Assembly (NCBI RefSeq): GCF_900104055.1
Contig: NZ_FNJQ01000002.1
Span: 113,122 to 177,121, forward strand
Direction of reading: 5' to 3'
DNA from: Pseudoselenomonas ruminantium
GTDB lineage: Bacteria; Bacillota; Negativicutes; Selenomonadales; Selenomonadaceae
Length of the DNA stretch: 64,000 bases
Position 1 is the first letter of the stretch. Each line of letters starts with the position of its first letter. A model generated the notes under the pieces. It ran no database searches and was not told where the DNA came from. It was given only the letters and a program-made list of their open reading frames with translations. Position numbers and translations under genes: made by a program. Below, in pieces: positions 30,935 to 41,000 of this stretch.

Positions 30935-32932
30935 ATGTTAGCCGATTGCAAGAAAAAATTTGCTAATATTGACGATGCCTTCGCGCCGGTTCTGGTTTGC
31001 CGGAGGCATGCGGATGCTCTGGAAGTCCTGCATATTTCTGCAGGACTTTGTCGTACGTTCAAGTTGTCGCGGGAGGCACTGCTGCATGGTTTGGTGCTGC
31101 CGGTAAATGATATCGTGCATCCCGATGATATCGTACGAGTGTTGCGCTATATGCAGCGCAGCTATCTTGATCCGGATGAGCCACAGCAGTTCAGCTACCG
31201 TATGAAATTGCCCGGAATGACGGATTATATCTGGCTCCTGTCGGTGATTTACGGGCACCGCCTGCCGGATGACACGATTCTGCAATATATAACCAGTCTG
31301 GATATTACACAGGAGCAGCTGGCTCATAAGGAGCAGGAAGCAAAGTTTGAGCACACCAGCGCACTGCTGGAAAAGATTCTTGATACGACACAGACGGCGC
31401 TTTTCTGGAAGGATAGGGAGCGGCGTTTTTTGGGTGCGAACAAGGCCTTTCTCGATTATTATGAGTTTCCTTCGGATAAGGTCATCATTGGCAAGACGGA
31501 TGAGGATATGGGCTGGCACGGTGAGGAGGAGCCGTTCAAGAATGATGAATGGCGGGTAATCCATTACGGTGAGTCAACCTATCGTGTGCATGGTCGGTGC
31601 ATGAGCCATGGGGAGATGCGGGATATCGTGGCCAGTAAGAGCCCGCTGATTGAGAATGGTCAAATCGTAGGTTTGGTGGGCAGTTTTGAGGATGTCACCG
31701 ATGAAATCCGTCGGCAGGAGCAGTCCAGGAAGCTCAATGTGCAGCTGCAGCAGGCTCTGGAGCGGGCGGAGAGCGCTAACCGGGCCAAGACAGCCTTCCT
31801 TTCCAATGTCAGCCATGATATGCGTACCCCACTGAATGGCATCCTGGGTATTGCTGAGCTGGCCGTCAAGACCGATGATATCAATAAGATGCGGGAATAT
31901 CTGCAAAAGATCATGACCGCAGGTTCCCTGTTGAAGGATCTGATTAACGATACCCTGGAACTTTCCCGTATCGGCAGCGGCAAAAAGCAGCTGGATCTGG
32001 AAGTGGTGGAAGCTGACCACATGCTGGAACGGCTGATCACGTCTATCCGCTCCTCGGCAGAGCAGAAAAAAGTCAATTTTCATGTGGGGCTGGCGCTGGC
32101 AGAATTAGGTTTTGTGCAGGTTGACCGGCTGAAACTGTCCAAGGTGCTCTTGAATCTCCTGTCCAATGCGGTGAAGTTCACGCCCGAAGGCGGCGATGTG
32201 TGGCTGCTGGGGGAAATCCTATCCTCTGATGAGCAGCAGGGGCTTTGCCGGTTTACGGTAAAGGACAGCGGCATAGGCATGTCGCCGGAATTCATTCCGC
32301 GGATGTTCATGCTCTTTGAACAGGAAAATGCCCTGTCGGCGCAGGGCGTGCAGGGGACAGGACTGGGGCTTTCCATTGCCAAGGAGCTGCTGACGTTGAT
32401 GGGCGGTGAGATTACCGTGGACAGCGTGCAGGGAAAAGGTACGACCTTTACGGTGGAGGTCAGCCTAGCCCGGGTTAATGTGCCGCATGGTGAGAAAAAA
32501 GACGAAGTGGATGAGAAGATAAACCTGAATAATCGGCAGGTGCTCGTCTGTGAGGATAATGAGCTGAACCGGGAAATCGTCACGACGATTCTGGAAATGA
32601 ATCACCTGCGGGTATTGAATGCAGAAAATGGGGAAGAGGGAATCAAACGTTTCCTGGAGTCACCGGAATACAGCATTGAAGCAATCCTGATGGATATCCG
32701 CATGCCTGTATTGGATGGATTGGAAGCAGCGGCCCGGATTCGCGCACTTTCGCGGCCAGATGCCAAGCTGGTGCCCATCATCGCCCTGTCGGCCAATGCC
32801 TTTCAGGAGGATGTGGATGCTTCCCGCAAGGCCGGCATGGATGACCATCTGACCAAGCCTGTGGAGCCGGAAATATTGCTGAGCTGCCTGGCCGAGCATA
32901 TCGGTGCTTATACGAAAAAACAGCAAGGCTGA
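30935..32932 (+). CDS. Hybrid sensor histidine kinase (PAS-PAS-HisKA-HATPase-REC)
   Basis: 665 residues, no transmembrane segment, so a cytosolic sensor. Two PAS-like regions (about 15-125 and 140-260, the second with ALFWKDRERRFLGANKAFLDYY). Kinase core: NVSHDMRTPLNGILG with the phosphorylated His near 294, N box NLLSNAVKFTPEGG, G boxes KDSGIGMSPE and GTGLGLSIAKELLTLMGG. Receiver from about 535 with CEDNELNRE and the Asp in LMDIRMP near 587, then DDHLTKPV. All catalytic residues are present. No separate response regulator lies nearby, so the output partner is elsewhere. GGAGGGAG precedes the start. Confidence 0.92.
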   Translation: MLADCKKKFANIDDAFAPVLVCRRHADALEVLHISAGLCRTFKLSREALLHGLVLPVNDIVHPDDIVRVLRYMQRSYLDPDEPQQFSYRMKLPGMTDYIWLLSVIYGHRLPDDTILQYITSLDITQEQLAHKEQEAKFEHTSALLEKILDTTQTALFWKDRERRFLGANKAFLDYYEFPSDKVIIGKTDEDMGWHGEEEPFKNDEWRVIHYGESTYRVHGRCMSHGEMRDIVASKSPLIENGQIVGLVGSFEDVTDEIRRQEQSRKLNVQLQQALERAESANRAKTAFLSNVSHDMRTPLNGILGIAELAVKTDDINKMREYLQKIMTAGSLLKDLINDTLELSRIGSGKKQLDLEVVEADHMLERLITSIRSSAEQKKVNFHVGLALAELGFVQVDRLKLSKVLLNLLSNAVKFTPEGGDVWLLGEILSSDEQQGLCRFTVKDSGIGMSPEFIPRMFMLFEQENALSAQGVQGTGLGLSIAKELLTLMGGEITVDSVQGKGTTFTVEVSLARVNVPHGEKKDEVDEKINLNNRQVLVCEDNELNREIVTTILEMNHLRVLNAENGEEGIKRFLESPEYSIEAILMDIRMPVLDGLEAAARIRALSRPDAKLVPIIALSANAFQEDVDASRKAGMDDHLTKPVEPEILLSCLAEHIGAYTKKQQG

Positions 32933-32954
32933 AGGGAATGAGAAAGTTTTACCT

Positions 32955-32984
32955 GTGGCAAAACTGAAACAAAGGCGTTATAAT
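32955..32984 (+). promoter_or_regulatory. Candidate promoter for priA
   Basis: GTGGCA (32955-32960), 18-base spacer, TATAAT (32979-32984), 36 bases before the priA start. The -10 is perfect, the -35 is only partial. Confidence 0.45.
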
Positions 32985-33019
32985 GAAAGTTACATTTTAG
33001 TGACAGGAGCGATCTTTCC

Positions 33020-35455
33020 ATGCTGACAGCCAGCGTCTTTGTGAATATTCCCGTAAAAAGTATAGCCAAAGCTTTTACCTACAGCGTGCCAGCCGAGCTT
33101 TCGTATCTGGAAGCAGGCTGGCGTGTTTTTGTGCCCTTTGGAGGGCGCAAGGTGGAGGGATTTGTTGTTTCGGTGGCGGAGCAGTCAGCAGCTGAGCTCG
33201 GGGATATGGCGGCAAAGCTCAAGCCAATTGAAGCGGCGGTGGACGAAGAAGCGTGGTTTTCGAAGGCAATGCTGCAGACCGCCAAGTGGTTAGCGGACTT
33301 CTATCTGTGTTCGCTGGCGGAGATGATGCGGCTATTCATGCCCGGCAAGAGCGGCATCAAGATAACGGTAATCTATCAGGCCGTGCCGGAGCAGGCCGAG
33401 CATCTGTTGCTGGCCATGCCTGCTTATCGCGCTGTATATGAGGCATTAGCTGTGGGCGGCGGCCTGTCGAAAACAGAACTGGGCCGGAAACTGCCCGAGC
33501 ATAAGGACGACCTGCCGCAGATGCTGGAAAAGCTCAGTCAATACGGTGTGGTTGCTCGGGAATATCAGGCGGGCAAACGGGAAAAGGCCCGCTATGAGAA
33601 ATTTGCCCAGCTGCTCGTTACGGTCACACCGGAACTTTTGGCAGATTTCAAGCGCAAGAAGGCCCAGCAGCATCTGTTGGAGCTGTTGGCGGCAGCGGAG
33701 CAGGGGCAGCTGCCATTTGCGGCGTTGAAGGCGCAGAAGGTGGCCACGGCTACGGTCAACAATCTGGCGGCGGCAGGCCTCGTGAAGATTGCCCAGCGCC
33801 GCGTGCTGCGGGACAGCTATGAACATGCCCAGGGAAATGCGCGGCAGGATATCACGCTGACAGAAGACCAACAGCAGGCACTGGATGCAATGGCTCCCTG
33901 GCTGGAGGAGTGCAAGCATCATGGCTTCCTGCTCAAAGGCGTCACGGGCAGCGGCAAGACGCAGGTCTATATCGAAATGACCAAGAAAATCCGGGCTTTG
34001 GGGCGGCAGGCCGTGGTGCTCGTGCCGGAAATCGCCCTGACCGGTCAGGTTGTATTGGCTTTCAAATCTTACTTTCCCGATGATATCGTTGTCATCCATA
34101 GCCGCCTGTCCATGGCAGAACGCAACGATGCCGTGGTGCGGGTGCGCCGCGGCGAAGCGGGCATTGTGATTGGCGCACGGTCGGCATTGTTTACGCCATT
34201 AGATAATATCGGCCTGATCATCATGGACGAGGAGCAGGATACGTCCTACAAGCAGGATGAGTCGCCGCGCTATCATGCCCGCGTAGTGGCAGAGGAAATG
34301 GCTCGGATTCATGGTGCAGTGCTCCTACTGGGCAGCGCAACGCCCTCCATGGAGTCCTATTATCGGGCGAAGCAGGGCGAACTGACCTTATTGACCATGC
34401 CCAAGCGCATCGGCAATATGCCTTTGCCCGTGGTCAAATGTGTGGACATGCGGCAGGAACTCAGGCTGGGCAACCGGCATATCCTGTCGCGGCTCCTGCA
34501 GCAGCTGATTGAGGAAACCATGGCGAAGAGACAGCAGATCATCATCATGCTGAACCGCAGAGGGTTCTCAACGTTTGTTATGTGCCGCTCCTGCGGTGAG
34601 GTTATCAAGTGCAGACTCTGTGGCCTGCCATTGGTCTATCATAAGAACGGCAGGCTTTCCTGCCATCATTGTGATGTGGCTGAACCGGTGCCCGATGTCT
34701 GCCCGAAATGCGGCAGCCGTTATATCAAATACTTTGGCTCCGGTACGGAAAAGCTCGAACAGGAATTGCATCAGCTGGTGCCTTCGGCCCGGGTAATCCG
34801 CATGGACCGGGATACGACCAATACGAAGTTTGCCCATCAGGAGATTCTCGACAAATTCCGCCGGCAGGATTACGACATCCTGCTGGGCACGCAGATGGTG
34901 GCCAAGGGACACGATATTCCCAATGTCACGGCGGTGGGCATCATCAGTGCGGATTCCAGCCTCAACATGCCGGACTTCCGGGCGGCAGAGCGCTGTTTCA
35001 TGCTGATTACCCAGACTGCGGGGCGGGCCGGTCGGCATGAACATCAGGGGCGCGTGGTGATCCAGACCTACAATCCCGAACATTATGCCGTGACCTGCGG
35101 CATCGTGCAAGATTATGAGGGCTTCTATGAGCAGGAAATGAAACTGCGTCAGGGCTTGTTCTATCCGCCCTACAGCCGTATCGTAAAACTGCTGTTCCAG
35201 CATGAGGACGAGACTATGGCCAAGGGCAATGGACAACGCCTGGTCAAGGCGTTTGGTGAATATTTTGCTGGCGCGAAGGGACAGCAGGTCATTGGCCCGT
35301 CGCCGGCGGTGATTGCCCGGTTCCGTGGCATCTACCGCTTTGTGGTGCTGATCAAGACGGCAGACCTGCCGGCCGTGCAGGCTTTTTTGCGCAGCCAGAA
35401 GCTGCATCTGCGCACAGATGTGGCAATCGACATCGATCCGATCACGATGCTGTAA
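33020..35455 (+). CDS. priA: Primosomal helicase PriA (replication restart)
   Basis: 811 residues. N-terminal DNA-binding part with FTYSVPAEL and GWRVFVPFGGRKVEGFVV. Helicase domain with Walker A GVTGSGKT, EIALTGQ, Walker B DEEQDTSYKQDE, GSATPSMESYY. Zinc-binding insert with four CxxC pairs (CRSCGEVIKCRLC, CHHCDV, CPKCGS). Then HQEILDKFRRQDYDILLGTQMVAKGHD and QTAGRAGRH. PriA reloads the replisome at stalled forks. All motifs are intact and length is normal for Firmicutes. Confidence 0.97.
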   Translation: MLTASVFVNIPVKSIAKAFTYSVPAELSYLEAGWRVFVPFGGRKVEGFVVSVAEQSAAELGDMAAKLKPIEAAVDEEAWFSKAMLQTAKWLADFYLCSLAEMMRLFMPGKSGIKITVIYQAVPEQAEHLLLAMPAYRAVYEALAVGGGLSKTELGRKLPEHKDDLPQMLEKLSQYGVVAREYQAGKREKARYEKFAQLLVTVTPELLADFKRKKAQQHLLELLAAAEQGQLPFAALKAQKVATATVNNLAAAGLVKIAQRRVLRDSYEHAQGNARQDITLTEDQQQALDAMAPWLEECKHHGFLLKGVTGSGKTQVYIEMTKKIRALGRQAVVLVPEIALTGQVVLAFKSYFPDDIVVIHSRLSMAERNDAVVRVRRGEAGIVIGARSALFTPLDNIGLIIMDEEQDTSYKQDESPRYHARVVAEEMARIHGAVLLLGSATPSMESYYRAKQGELTLLTMPKRIGNMPLPVVKCVDMRQELRLGNRHILSRLLQQLIEETMAKRQQIIIMLNRRGFSTFVMCRSCGEVIKCRLCGLPLVYHKNGRLSCHHCDVAEPVPDVCPKCGSRYIKYFGSGTEKLEQELHQLVPSARVIRMDRDTTNTKFAHQEILDKFRRQDYDILLGTQMVAKGHDIPNVTAVGIISADSSLNMPDFRAAERCFMLITQTAGRAGRHEHQGRVVIQTYNPEHYAVTCGIVQDYEGFYEQEMKLRQGLFYPPYSRIVKLLFQHEDETMAKGNGQRLVKAFGEYFAGAKGQQVIGPSPAVIARFRGIYRFVVLIKTADLPAVQAFLRSQKLHLRTDVAIDIDPITML

Positions 35456-35586
35456 AACGACATTTGTGCAATTTTATGCGCAAAAATATGAAAAATAACA
35501 GGAATCGGGCGGTGGTTTGTTGAAATTTAAGTTATGGCATTTGACCGTAGAGAAAAAAACATAACAGTGTGACGAGGTGAATGATG

Positions 35587-36168
35587 ATGAAGAAGTTGTT
35601 TACGTTGTTGACGGCGGCACTTTTGGCCTGCCTGCTGACGGCTGTTTCCTTTGCGGCCCCCAGTCCGGAGAAAATCGACAAGCAACGGGCTGAGATTGAC
35701 ACCTTGTCGGTGCAGGCCCTGAATAATCTGTACGCAAAGATACCCTCTTCGAAGAATGTCATCAAGAACTGCTACGCTTATGCGACCTTGAGCAATACGG
35801 GCATGAAACTCGGTTTGCTCGGCGATGCTCATGGCAGAGGCCTGGCAGTGAACAATGCCACAGGCGAAAAGGTATATATGCGCATGAAGGAAATGGGTGT
35901 AGGCATCGGTCTGGGGATAAAAGAATACGATCTGATCTTTGTCATCGGCACAGAAAAGGCTTGGAAATCCTTTATCTCCGGGGATATCAAATTTGCCAGT
36001 TCAGCAGATGCCTCGGCCAGTGACGGAAAGGTTGGCGGAGCCATAGATGGTGCTACCATTGCCGGCAATGGCATCTGGGTGTATCAGATGACGAAAAAAG
36101 GTCTGGCGCTGGAGGCATCCATCAAAGGAACCAAGATCTATGCCGATAAGAAGCTGAATAAACGCTGA
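35587..36168 (+). CDS. Secreted SYLF-domain (YSC84-type) lipid-binding protein
   Basis: 193 residues from ATG 35587, the best spaced of three consecutive ATGs after GAGGTGA. Signal peptide KKLFTLLTAALLACLLTAVSFA, then the SYLF domain: NVIKNCYAYATLSNTGMKLGLLGDAHGRG, EYDLIFVIGTEKAWKSFISG, and ASASDGKVGGAIDG, with the Gly-rich turns of the family. Periplasmic or outer-membrane location expected. Its own transcription unit, closed by a terminator. Specific ligand unknown. Confidence 0.85.
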   Translation: MKKLFTLLTAALLACLLTAVSFAAPSPEKIDKQRAEIDTLSVQALNNLYAKIPSSKNVIKNCYAYATLSNTGMKLGLLGDAHGRGLAVNNATGEKVYMRMKEMGVGIGLGIKEYDLIFVIGTEKAWKSFISGDIKFASSADASASDGKVGGAIDGATIAGNGIWVYQMTKKGLALEASIKGTKIYADKKLNKR

Positions 36169-36225
36169 TGGCAGCAAGTGATTGCTGGTTCGTTTCAGCG
36201 TAAGTGTTTATCACATTGTTCAATC

Positions 36226-36258
36226 ATTCGCTTCCTTCGCGGGAGCGAATTTTATTTT
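36226..36258 (+). terminator. Rho-independent terminator after SYLF gene
   Basis: Ten-base-pair stem (36226-36235 with 36241-36250, one T-G pair), loop TTCGC, followed by TTTATTTT. Confidence 0.8.
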
Positions 36259-36263
36259 GCGAT

Positions 36264-36307
36264 ATGTTGATAAACATCTTTACTAAAATAATGAATTATC
36301 CGATAAT
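36264..36307 (+). promoter_or_regulatory. Promoter of two-partner secretion locus, with palindrome
   Basis: TTTACT (36279-36284), 17-base spacer, GATAAT (36302-36307), 52 bases before the TpsB start. The palindrome ATGTT-GATA-AACAT (36264-36277) touches the -35 box and is a candidate operator. Confidence 0.6.
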
Positions 36308-36358
36308 AAATATAGATGAGAAATTTTATTGAATTTGAGATAGATGGGAGAAACGCAG

Positions 36359-38017
36359 ATGAAAATGTCCAAGTCTTTAAGTTTGACCATTATCGCAGGA
36401 ATCATAGCAGGAAGCCAAGCGGCAGTGGCCGCAGCGCCGGCAGGCGGGATGGATGCCAGTGCACAGTTGGAAAGAGAGCGCAGGGCCATGGAACGGGAGC
36501 GTGCGCTGGAGCAGATTGCGGAGGATGAAGCTGCTAAAAACAAAAAGGCAGAGCAGGCGGAAAAGTCTTCTGCAGCAGAAACAGGACAGGAAATCCGCTT
36601 TGATTTGAAGCAGGTGAACTGTACTTTCTCGGAGATTTTGGCACAGGATGAGATCCAGGCTGTTACAGGTAGTTATATTGGCCGTCAGGTCACGTTAAAG
36701 GTTTTGCAGGAGATGGCAGAGAAGATCACGGACATCTATCGGCAGAAAGGCTATATGACCTGCGGAGCAGTGCTGCCGCCGCAGCGTATCCATGACGGGG
36801 TCGTGGAAATCCGCCTGATCGAGGGGAAGACAGGCGAGGTCACGATTAAGGGAAATCGTTATACTAAAACCAAATACATTGCCGACCGGCTTTGGCTGAC
36901 GGCTGGAAAAATTGCTAATACGGACAAGCTGAATCGTGACCTGCGCTGGTTTCATGGCACGAATGACATACAGCTGCGGGTCGTGCTGAAGCCCGGTTCT
37001 CAGGAGGGGACCACCGACTATGAGATCATGGCTTTTGAACCGCAGAACCAGACGGTGACACTTTACGTGGACAATGATGGTTATGAAACCAGCGGACGCT
37101 GGCGGGAGGGGCTTTTTTACAACATGCGGAGCCTGACTGGTCATCGGGATGCACTCAGGAGCAGTTTCCTGCGCAGTCAGGGCACCAAAGCCTGGTCTCT
37201 GGGATATAGTTTCCCTGTTTCCAAAAAGGGAATGCGGCTGGACCTTAATTATGCGGCCAACAGGACGGAAGTGACCAAGGGAGAACTTAAGCCCTTAGGT
37301 GTAAAGGGGAAGTCTGCTTCCTATTCATTGACCTGGCGTGTGCCTTTCCATATGACGGAGCATTCCCGTCATGAGGCAGGCCTGCAGTATGTCCATCAGA
37401 CGGCAGAAACGGATCTGGGGCATGGAACACGTCTGGTAGTGCCCTGGGTGGATGACAAGATCCGGCGGGTGATACCGTATACATCCTTCACGCATTATGG
37501 GAATTCTACGGTATTTTATCACAAACACTCCTTTGTCCTTGCGCGGCGCAGCGATATCGACGGTAAATCGGATACAGCGAGCCTTTACCGCCTCAATTCG
37601 TTCTGGCAGAAACGTTATAAGAATGGGCAGTTCTGGCAGGGCAGGCTGGATGGACAGTGGAGCTCTGCGGATAATCTGGCCTCATCTGACCGCTTCTTCA
37701 TCGGCGGCGTCAACAGCGTCCGGGGTTATGAGGAGGGATTTATCGGCGGTGAACGGGGGTTGACGGCAGGAATTGAGTACCATATCCCTCTGGACAAGGC
37801 GAAACGTTTTTATGTATTCCCCTTCTTTGATTGGGGAACTGTAGCCGGAGAGACCGCTCCGGAACACCGGAATCTGATGAGCACGGGTGTGGGACTTGAG
37901 GCGAAATATAAGTATCTGTATAGCACACTCAGCGTGGGATTCCCCATAAAAAAAGATTTTTACGAGAAACATCTGGACAGCACAAGATTTGACTTCAGTT
38001 TGTCGGCCACGTTCTAA
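36359..38017 (+). CDS. TpsB outer-membrane transporter (ShlB/FhaC type)
   Basis: 552 residues from ATG 36359 (GGGAG eight bases before; ATG 36344 is too early for it). Signal peptide LSLTIIAGIIAGSQAAVAA, a charged helical linker (ERERRAMERERALEQIAEDEAA), then two POTRA domains (RFDLKQVNCTFSEIL, then VTIKGNRYTKTKYIADRL) and a 16-strand barrel. The conserved loop-6 motif VRGY is near residues 454-457, and the last residue is Phe, the outer-membrane barrel signal. It exports the giant TpsA encoded 80 bases downstream. Confidence 0.93.
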   Translation: MKMSKSLSLTIIAGIIAGSQAAVAAAPAGGMDASAQLERERRAMERERALEQIAEDEAAKNKKAEQAEKSSAAETGQEIRFDLKQVNCTFSEILAQDEIQAVTGSYIGRQVTLKVLQEMAEKITDIYRQKGYMTCGAVLPPQRIHDGVVEIRLIEGKTGEVTIKGNRYTKTKYIADRLWLTAGKIANTDKLNRDLRWFHGTNDIQLRVVLKPGSQEGTTDYEIMAFEPQNQTVTLYVDNDGYETSGRWREGLFYNMRSLTGHRDALRSSFLRSQGTKAWSLGYSFPVSKKGMRLDLNYAANRTEVTKGELKPLGVKGKSASYSLTWRVPFHMTEHSRHEAGLQYVHQTAETDLGHGTRLVVPWVDDKIRRVIPYTSFTHYGNSTVFYHKHSFVLARRSDIDGKSDTASLYRLNSFWQKRYKNGQFWQGRLDGQWSSADNLASSDRFFIGGVNSVRGYEEGFIGGERGLTAGIEYHIPLDKAKRFYVFPFFDWGTVAGETAPEHRNLMSTGVGLEAKYKYLYSTLSVGFPIKKDFYEKHLDSTRFDFSLSATF

Positions 38018-38097
38018 GCCGTGCAGGAAGCCTGAGCTGCCCTGATGTCATAAGGACAGAAAATGGGCAGCAGAAATATAAAGGAATGGTGATTACG

Positions 38098-41000
38098 ATG
38101 GCATACGGATATAACTTCAAAAAGCGGAACAGCAAAAAGGCCGGTGCAGCGAAAGGAATGGCTTCGCATCATACGGCATGGCGGATTCTGGCGTCTTTGA
38201 CTATGGCGGCAGGGATGCTGGCTCCCGTGGGCGTGGGCGAGGCAGCGATTGTGGATAAAAGCGGAAATACGCTTACGCCAGAGGGAAAGGTCTATAACAT
38301 CAATCCGGAAAAAGTCAGTGATAATTTTGCTTATAACCGTTTCAAGCAGTTTTCCCTGGATGCGGGTTATATTGCCAACCTCCGGTTTGGCAGCGCATAT
38401 ATTCTGGCCAATCTGGTGAATGAGAAAGTAAGCATCAACGGCATAGTCAATGCGGTGCGGAACAATGCCATTGATGGTCATCTCATGTTCCTGAGCCCGA
38501 ACGGGATTGCTGTGGGAAGTACCGGTGTTATCAATGCGGGACAGTTCACGGGGATTGTGCCGGCGCAGGCTGATTTTGACAAACTGTATAATTCGACAAA
38601 TCCTACTGTGGACATCACGCTGAAGGCCATCGAGACGCTCAGGGACAGCGCTTTTGCTGCAGGCGGAGTCATAGACATCAGTGGGCAGATCAATACCCAC
38701 AGCGGTGTTATGCTTGGCTCAGGTATCATCAACATCAAGGATGGGAGTACCATTCAGAGCGTAAAAAGCTTGAATTTTACGAATTTAGTAAATACTGGCA
38801 ATACTGGTGCGGGATTGACACTTGCCACTGTTGAGGGTACTGGCGGCGACATCATCCTGACGGCAAAGCAGGAGTCTGACGTCAAAGATACCAAGCCTGT
38901 TTTGAAGAGTGATGGTACCCCGGATAAAGACAAAAATGGCAAGGAAAAGACAGAGGCCAATCCTATCCGCTGGAGCGGCCGCTCTACGGATATTTCTGCA
39001 GCTATCAATATCGGTACGGATGCAAAGGCAAAAGGCGTTTCCATCACCAGCAGCGATGGGGCAGTGAAACTTGCGGCAGAGAGCAAGAGCACCTATGAGG
39101 ACAGCACCCCCATGACATTGACGGACACCCTGAAGGGGGTTATCTTTGGGGATGACAGTAAAATACTGAATGGGCTGGTAGACAAGCTGGCGGGCAAAGA
39201 AGCCGGAGCGAACAAGTATCTATTTGTCAATTATTCCAGCAAGAAGAACAAGGCAGCTGTCAACATCGGGGAAAACAGTGCCCTTACGGGTAAGAATATC
39301 GACATTGCCGCCAATTCCAATGTGGAGATAAAACAGAGCATCACCGTGCCCACGGGAAATGGGAAAAAGGACAGCGAGGGCAAGACTGTGCCCAGCGGTT
39401 CCAAAGCAGTAGCAGCTGTGGCGGTTTCCCGTGTTTACAACACGGCGGACGTAGTCATCGATGGCAATTTGACGGCCAAGGACGCCGATAAGGATGGCAA
39501 TGGCATCAAGATTGCGGCCAACGCGGACACGAAAGCCGATATTTCTGCTACGGGAAACGGCGGTGATGCGAATGCCGTCGCAGTAGGCGTGGCAGTTCTG
39601 ACGGGCGATACCAAGGCCAAGGTGAATGTGAATGATCCAGCCAATGCGGCAGCCCTTTCTGCGGCCAAGGGCAAGGCTGCTGTGGAAGCTGTTACGACGA
39701 GCGATGTCAATATCAATGTGGGCGCCGTGGGAAAGACGAGCTATGTGGTTTCCAACGTGGGCGTGGCCAATTATGATACCAGTGCTGATGTGAATATAAA
39801 CCGCTCCATTACGGCAGGCGCTGTGGATATCAAGGCGGAGAACAACATCACCGGTTGGAAGATGACCGTAGACAATACGGTGAAAAAATCTTCGGAAGGC
39901 GGCAAGGATACGGCGGGAGCAACTGATGCGCAGAAGCAGCAGGACGATGCGGACGCTGATGCAGAGAAGAAAAAACCAGACTCGGAGAAATCAGCGGACG
40001 AGAAAGAAAGTGAGAAAAAATCCGGCGATCCCACCAAGCTGATCAAGGATGCCTCAGTAGATCCCAATAAGGATGACAAGACGAAAGATGCCGCAGGCGC
40101 CGATGGCAAAGGCGGCGTAAAGGATGTCAAGGACAAGGTAGAAGGCACCAATGAAGGCGGCAATAATGAAGCGAAGACTTCCGCCTTTGGCCTGGGTGCA
40201 AGTGTAGGTGTCGTGTCTAATAAGAACGATGCCAATGTTACCCTGGGCAAGAATGTTGTCATTACGGCTGCAAAACCGGAGAGTGCGGAAACGCCGGATG
40301 GTTCCGTCAAAGTGGCAGCCAATACACTGATGACTGCATCTGCCGACAAGGAGGACAGTCTGCAATTTTCGGTGAAGAATGCCCAGGCTAATTCTGCCAA
40401 GGTGGAGATTGGTGCAGCGGTATTGGTCACCAATGTAAAGAACAACGCAAAAATCCTGCTGGATAACGAAGGGGACAAGTCTGCCCAAATCACGGGTGGC
40501 GCAGTATCTCTTGATGCCAAGGCAGGCCAGGGAAGCTACAAGAAAGATGACAAGGATAAAACCAGCGTGCTGTCCTATGCGGTGAACAGCGAGGGAACGC
40601 CCGATAAGGAGAAACCTGCCACGGTAGTGCTGGATGGTTCGGTCGGTGTCAACACATTGAAGAATGATGCCATTGTTCTTTTGGGACAGAAGAGCAAGGT
40701 TGAGGGTACTGCTGTAACTTTGTCCGCTGATGCTGTGACCAATGCCGAGGGAAGCTATGGCGCAAAAGAGGAAAACAGCAAAGTGGGCGTGGGCGCCACA
40801 GTGGGCATTCAGAATATCAGCGGCAACAGCCTGATTATGGCCGGCAAAGAGGCAGCACTTACCGGATCCACGGTAAGCGCCTCGGCTAGCAATTCTCTCG
40901 AGGCGAAGAACGAAGTCAAAAATGCCGGCAAGGGGGATTCTCTGGGCGTTTCTGGTATGGTAGCCCTGAGCTATGGGGACAGCAACAACATCATATCTTT

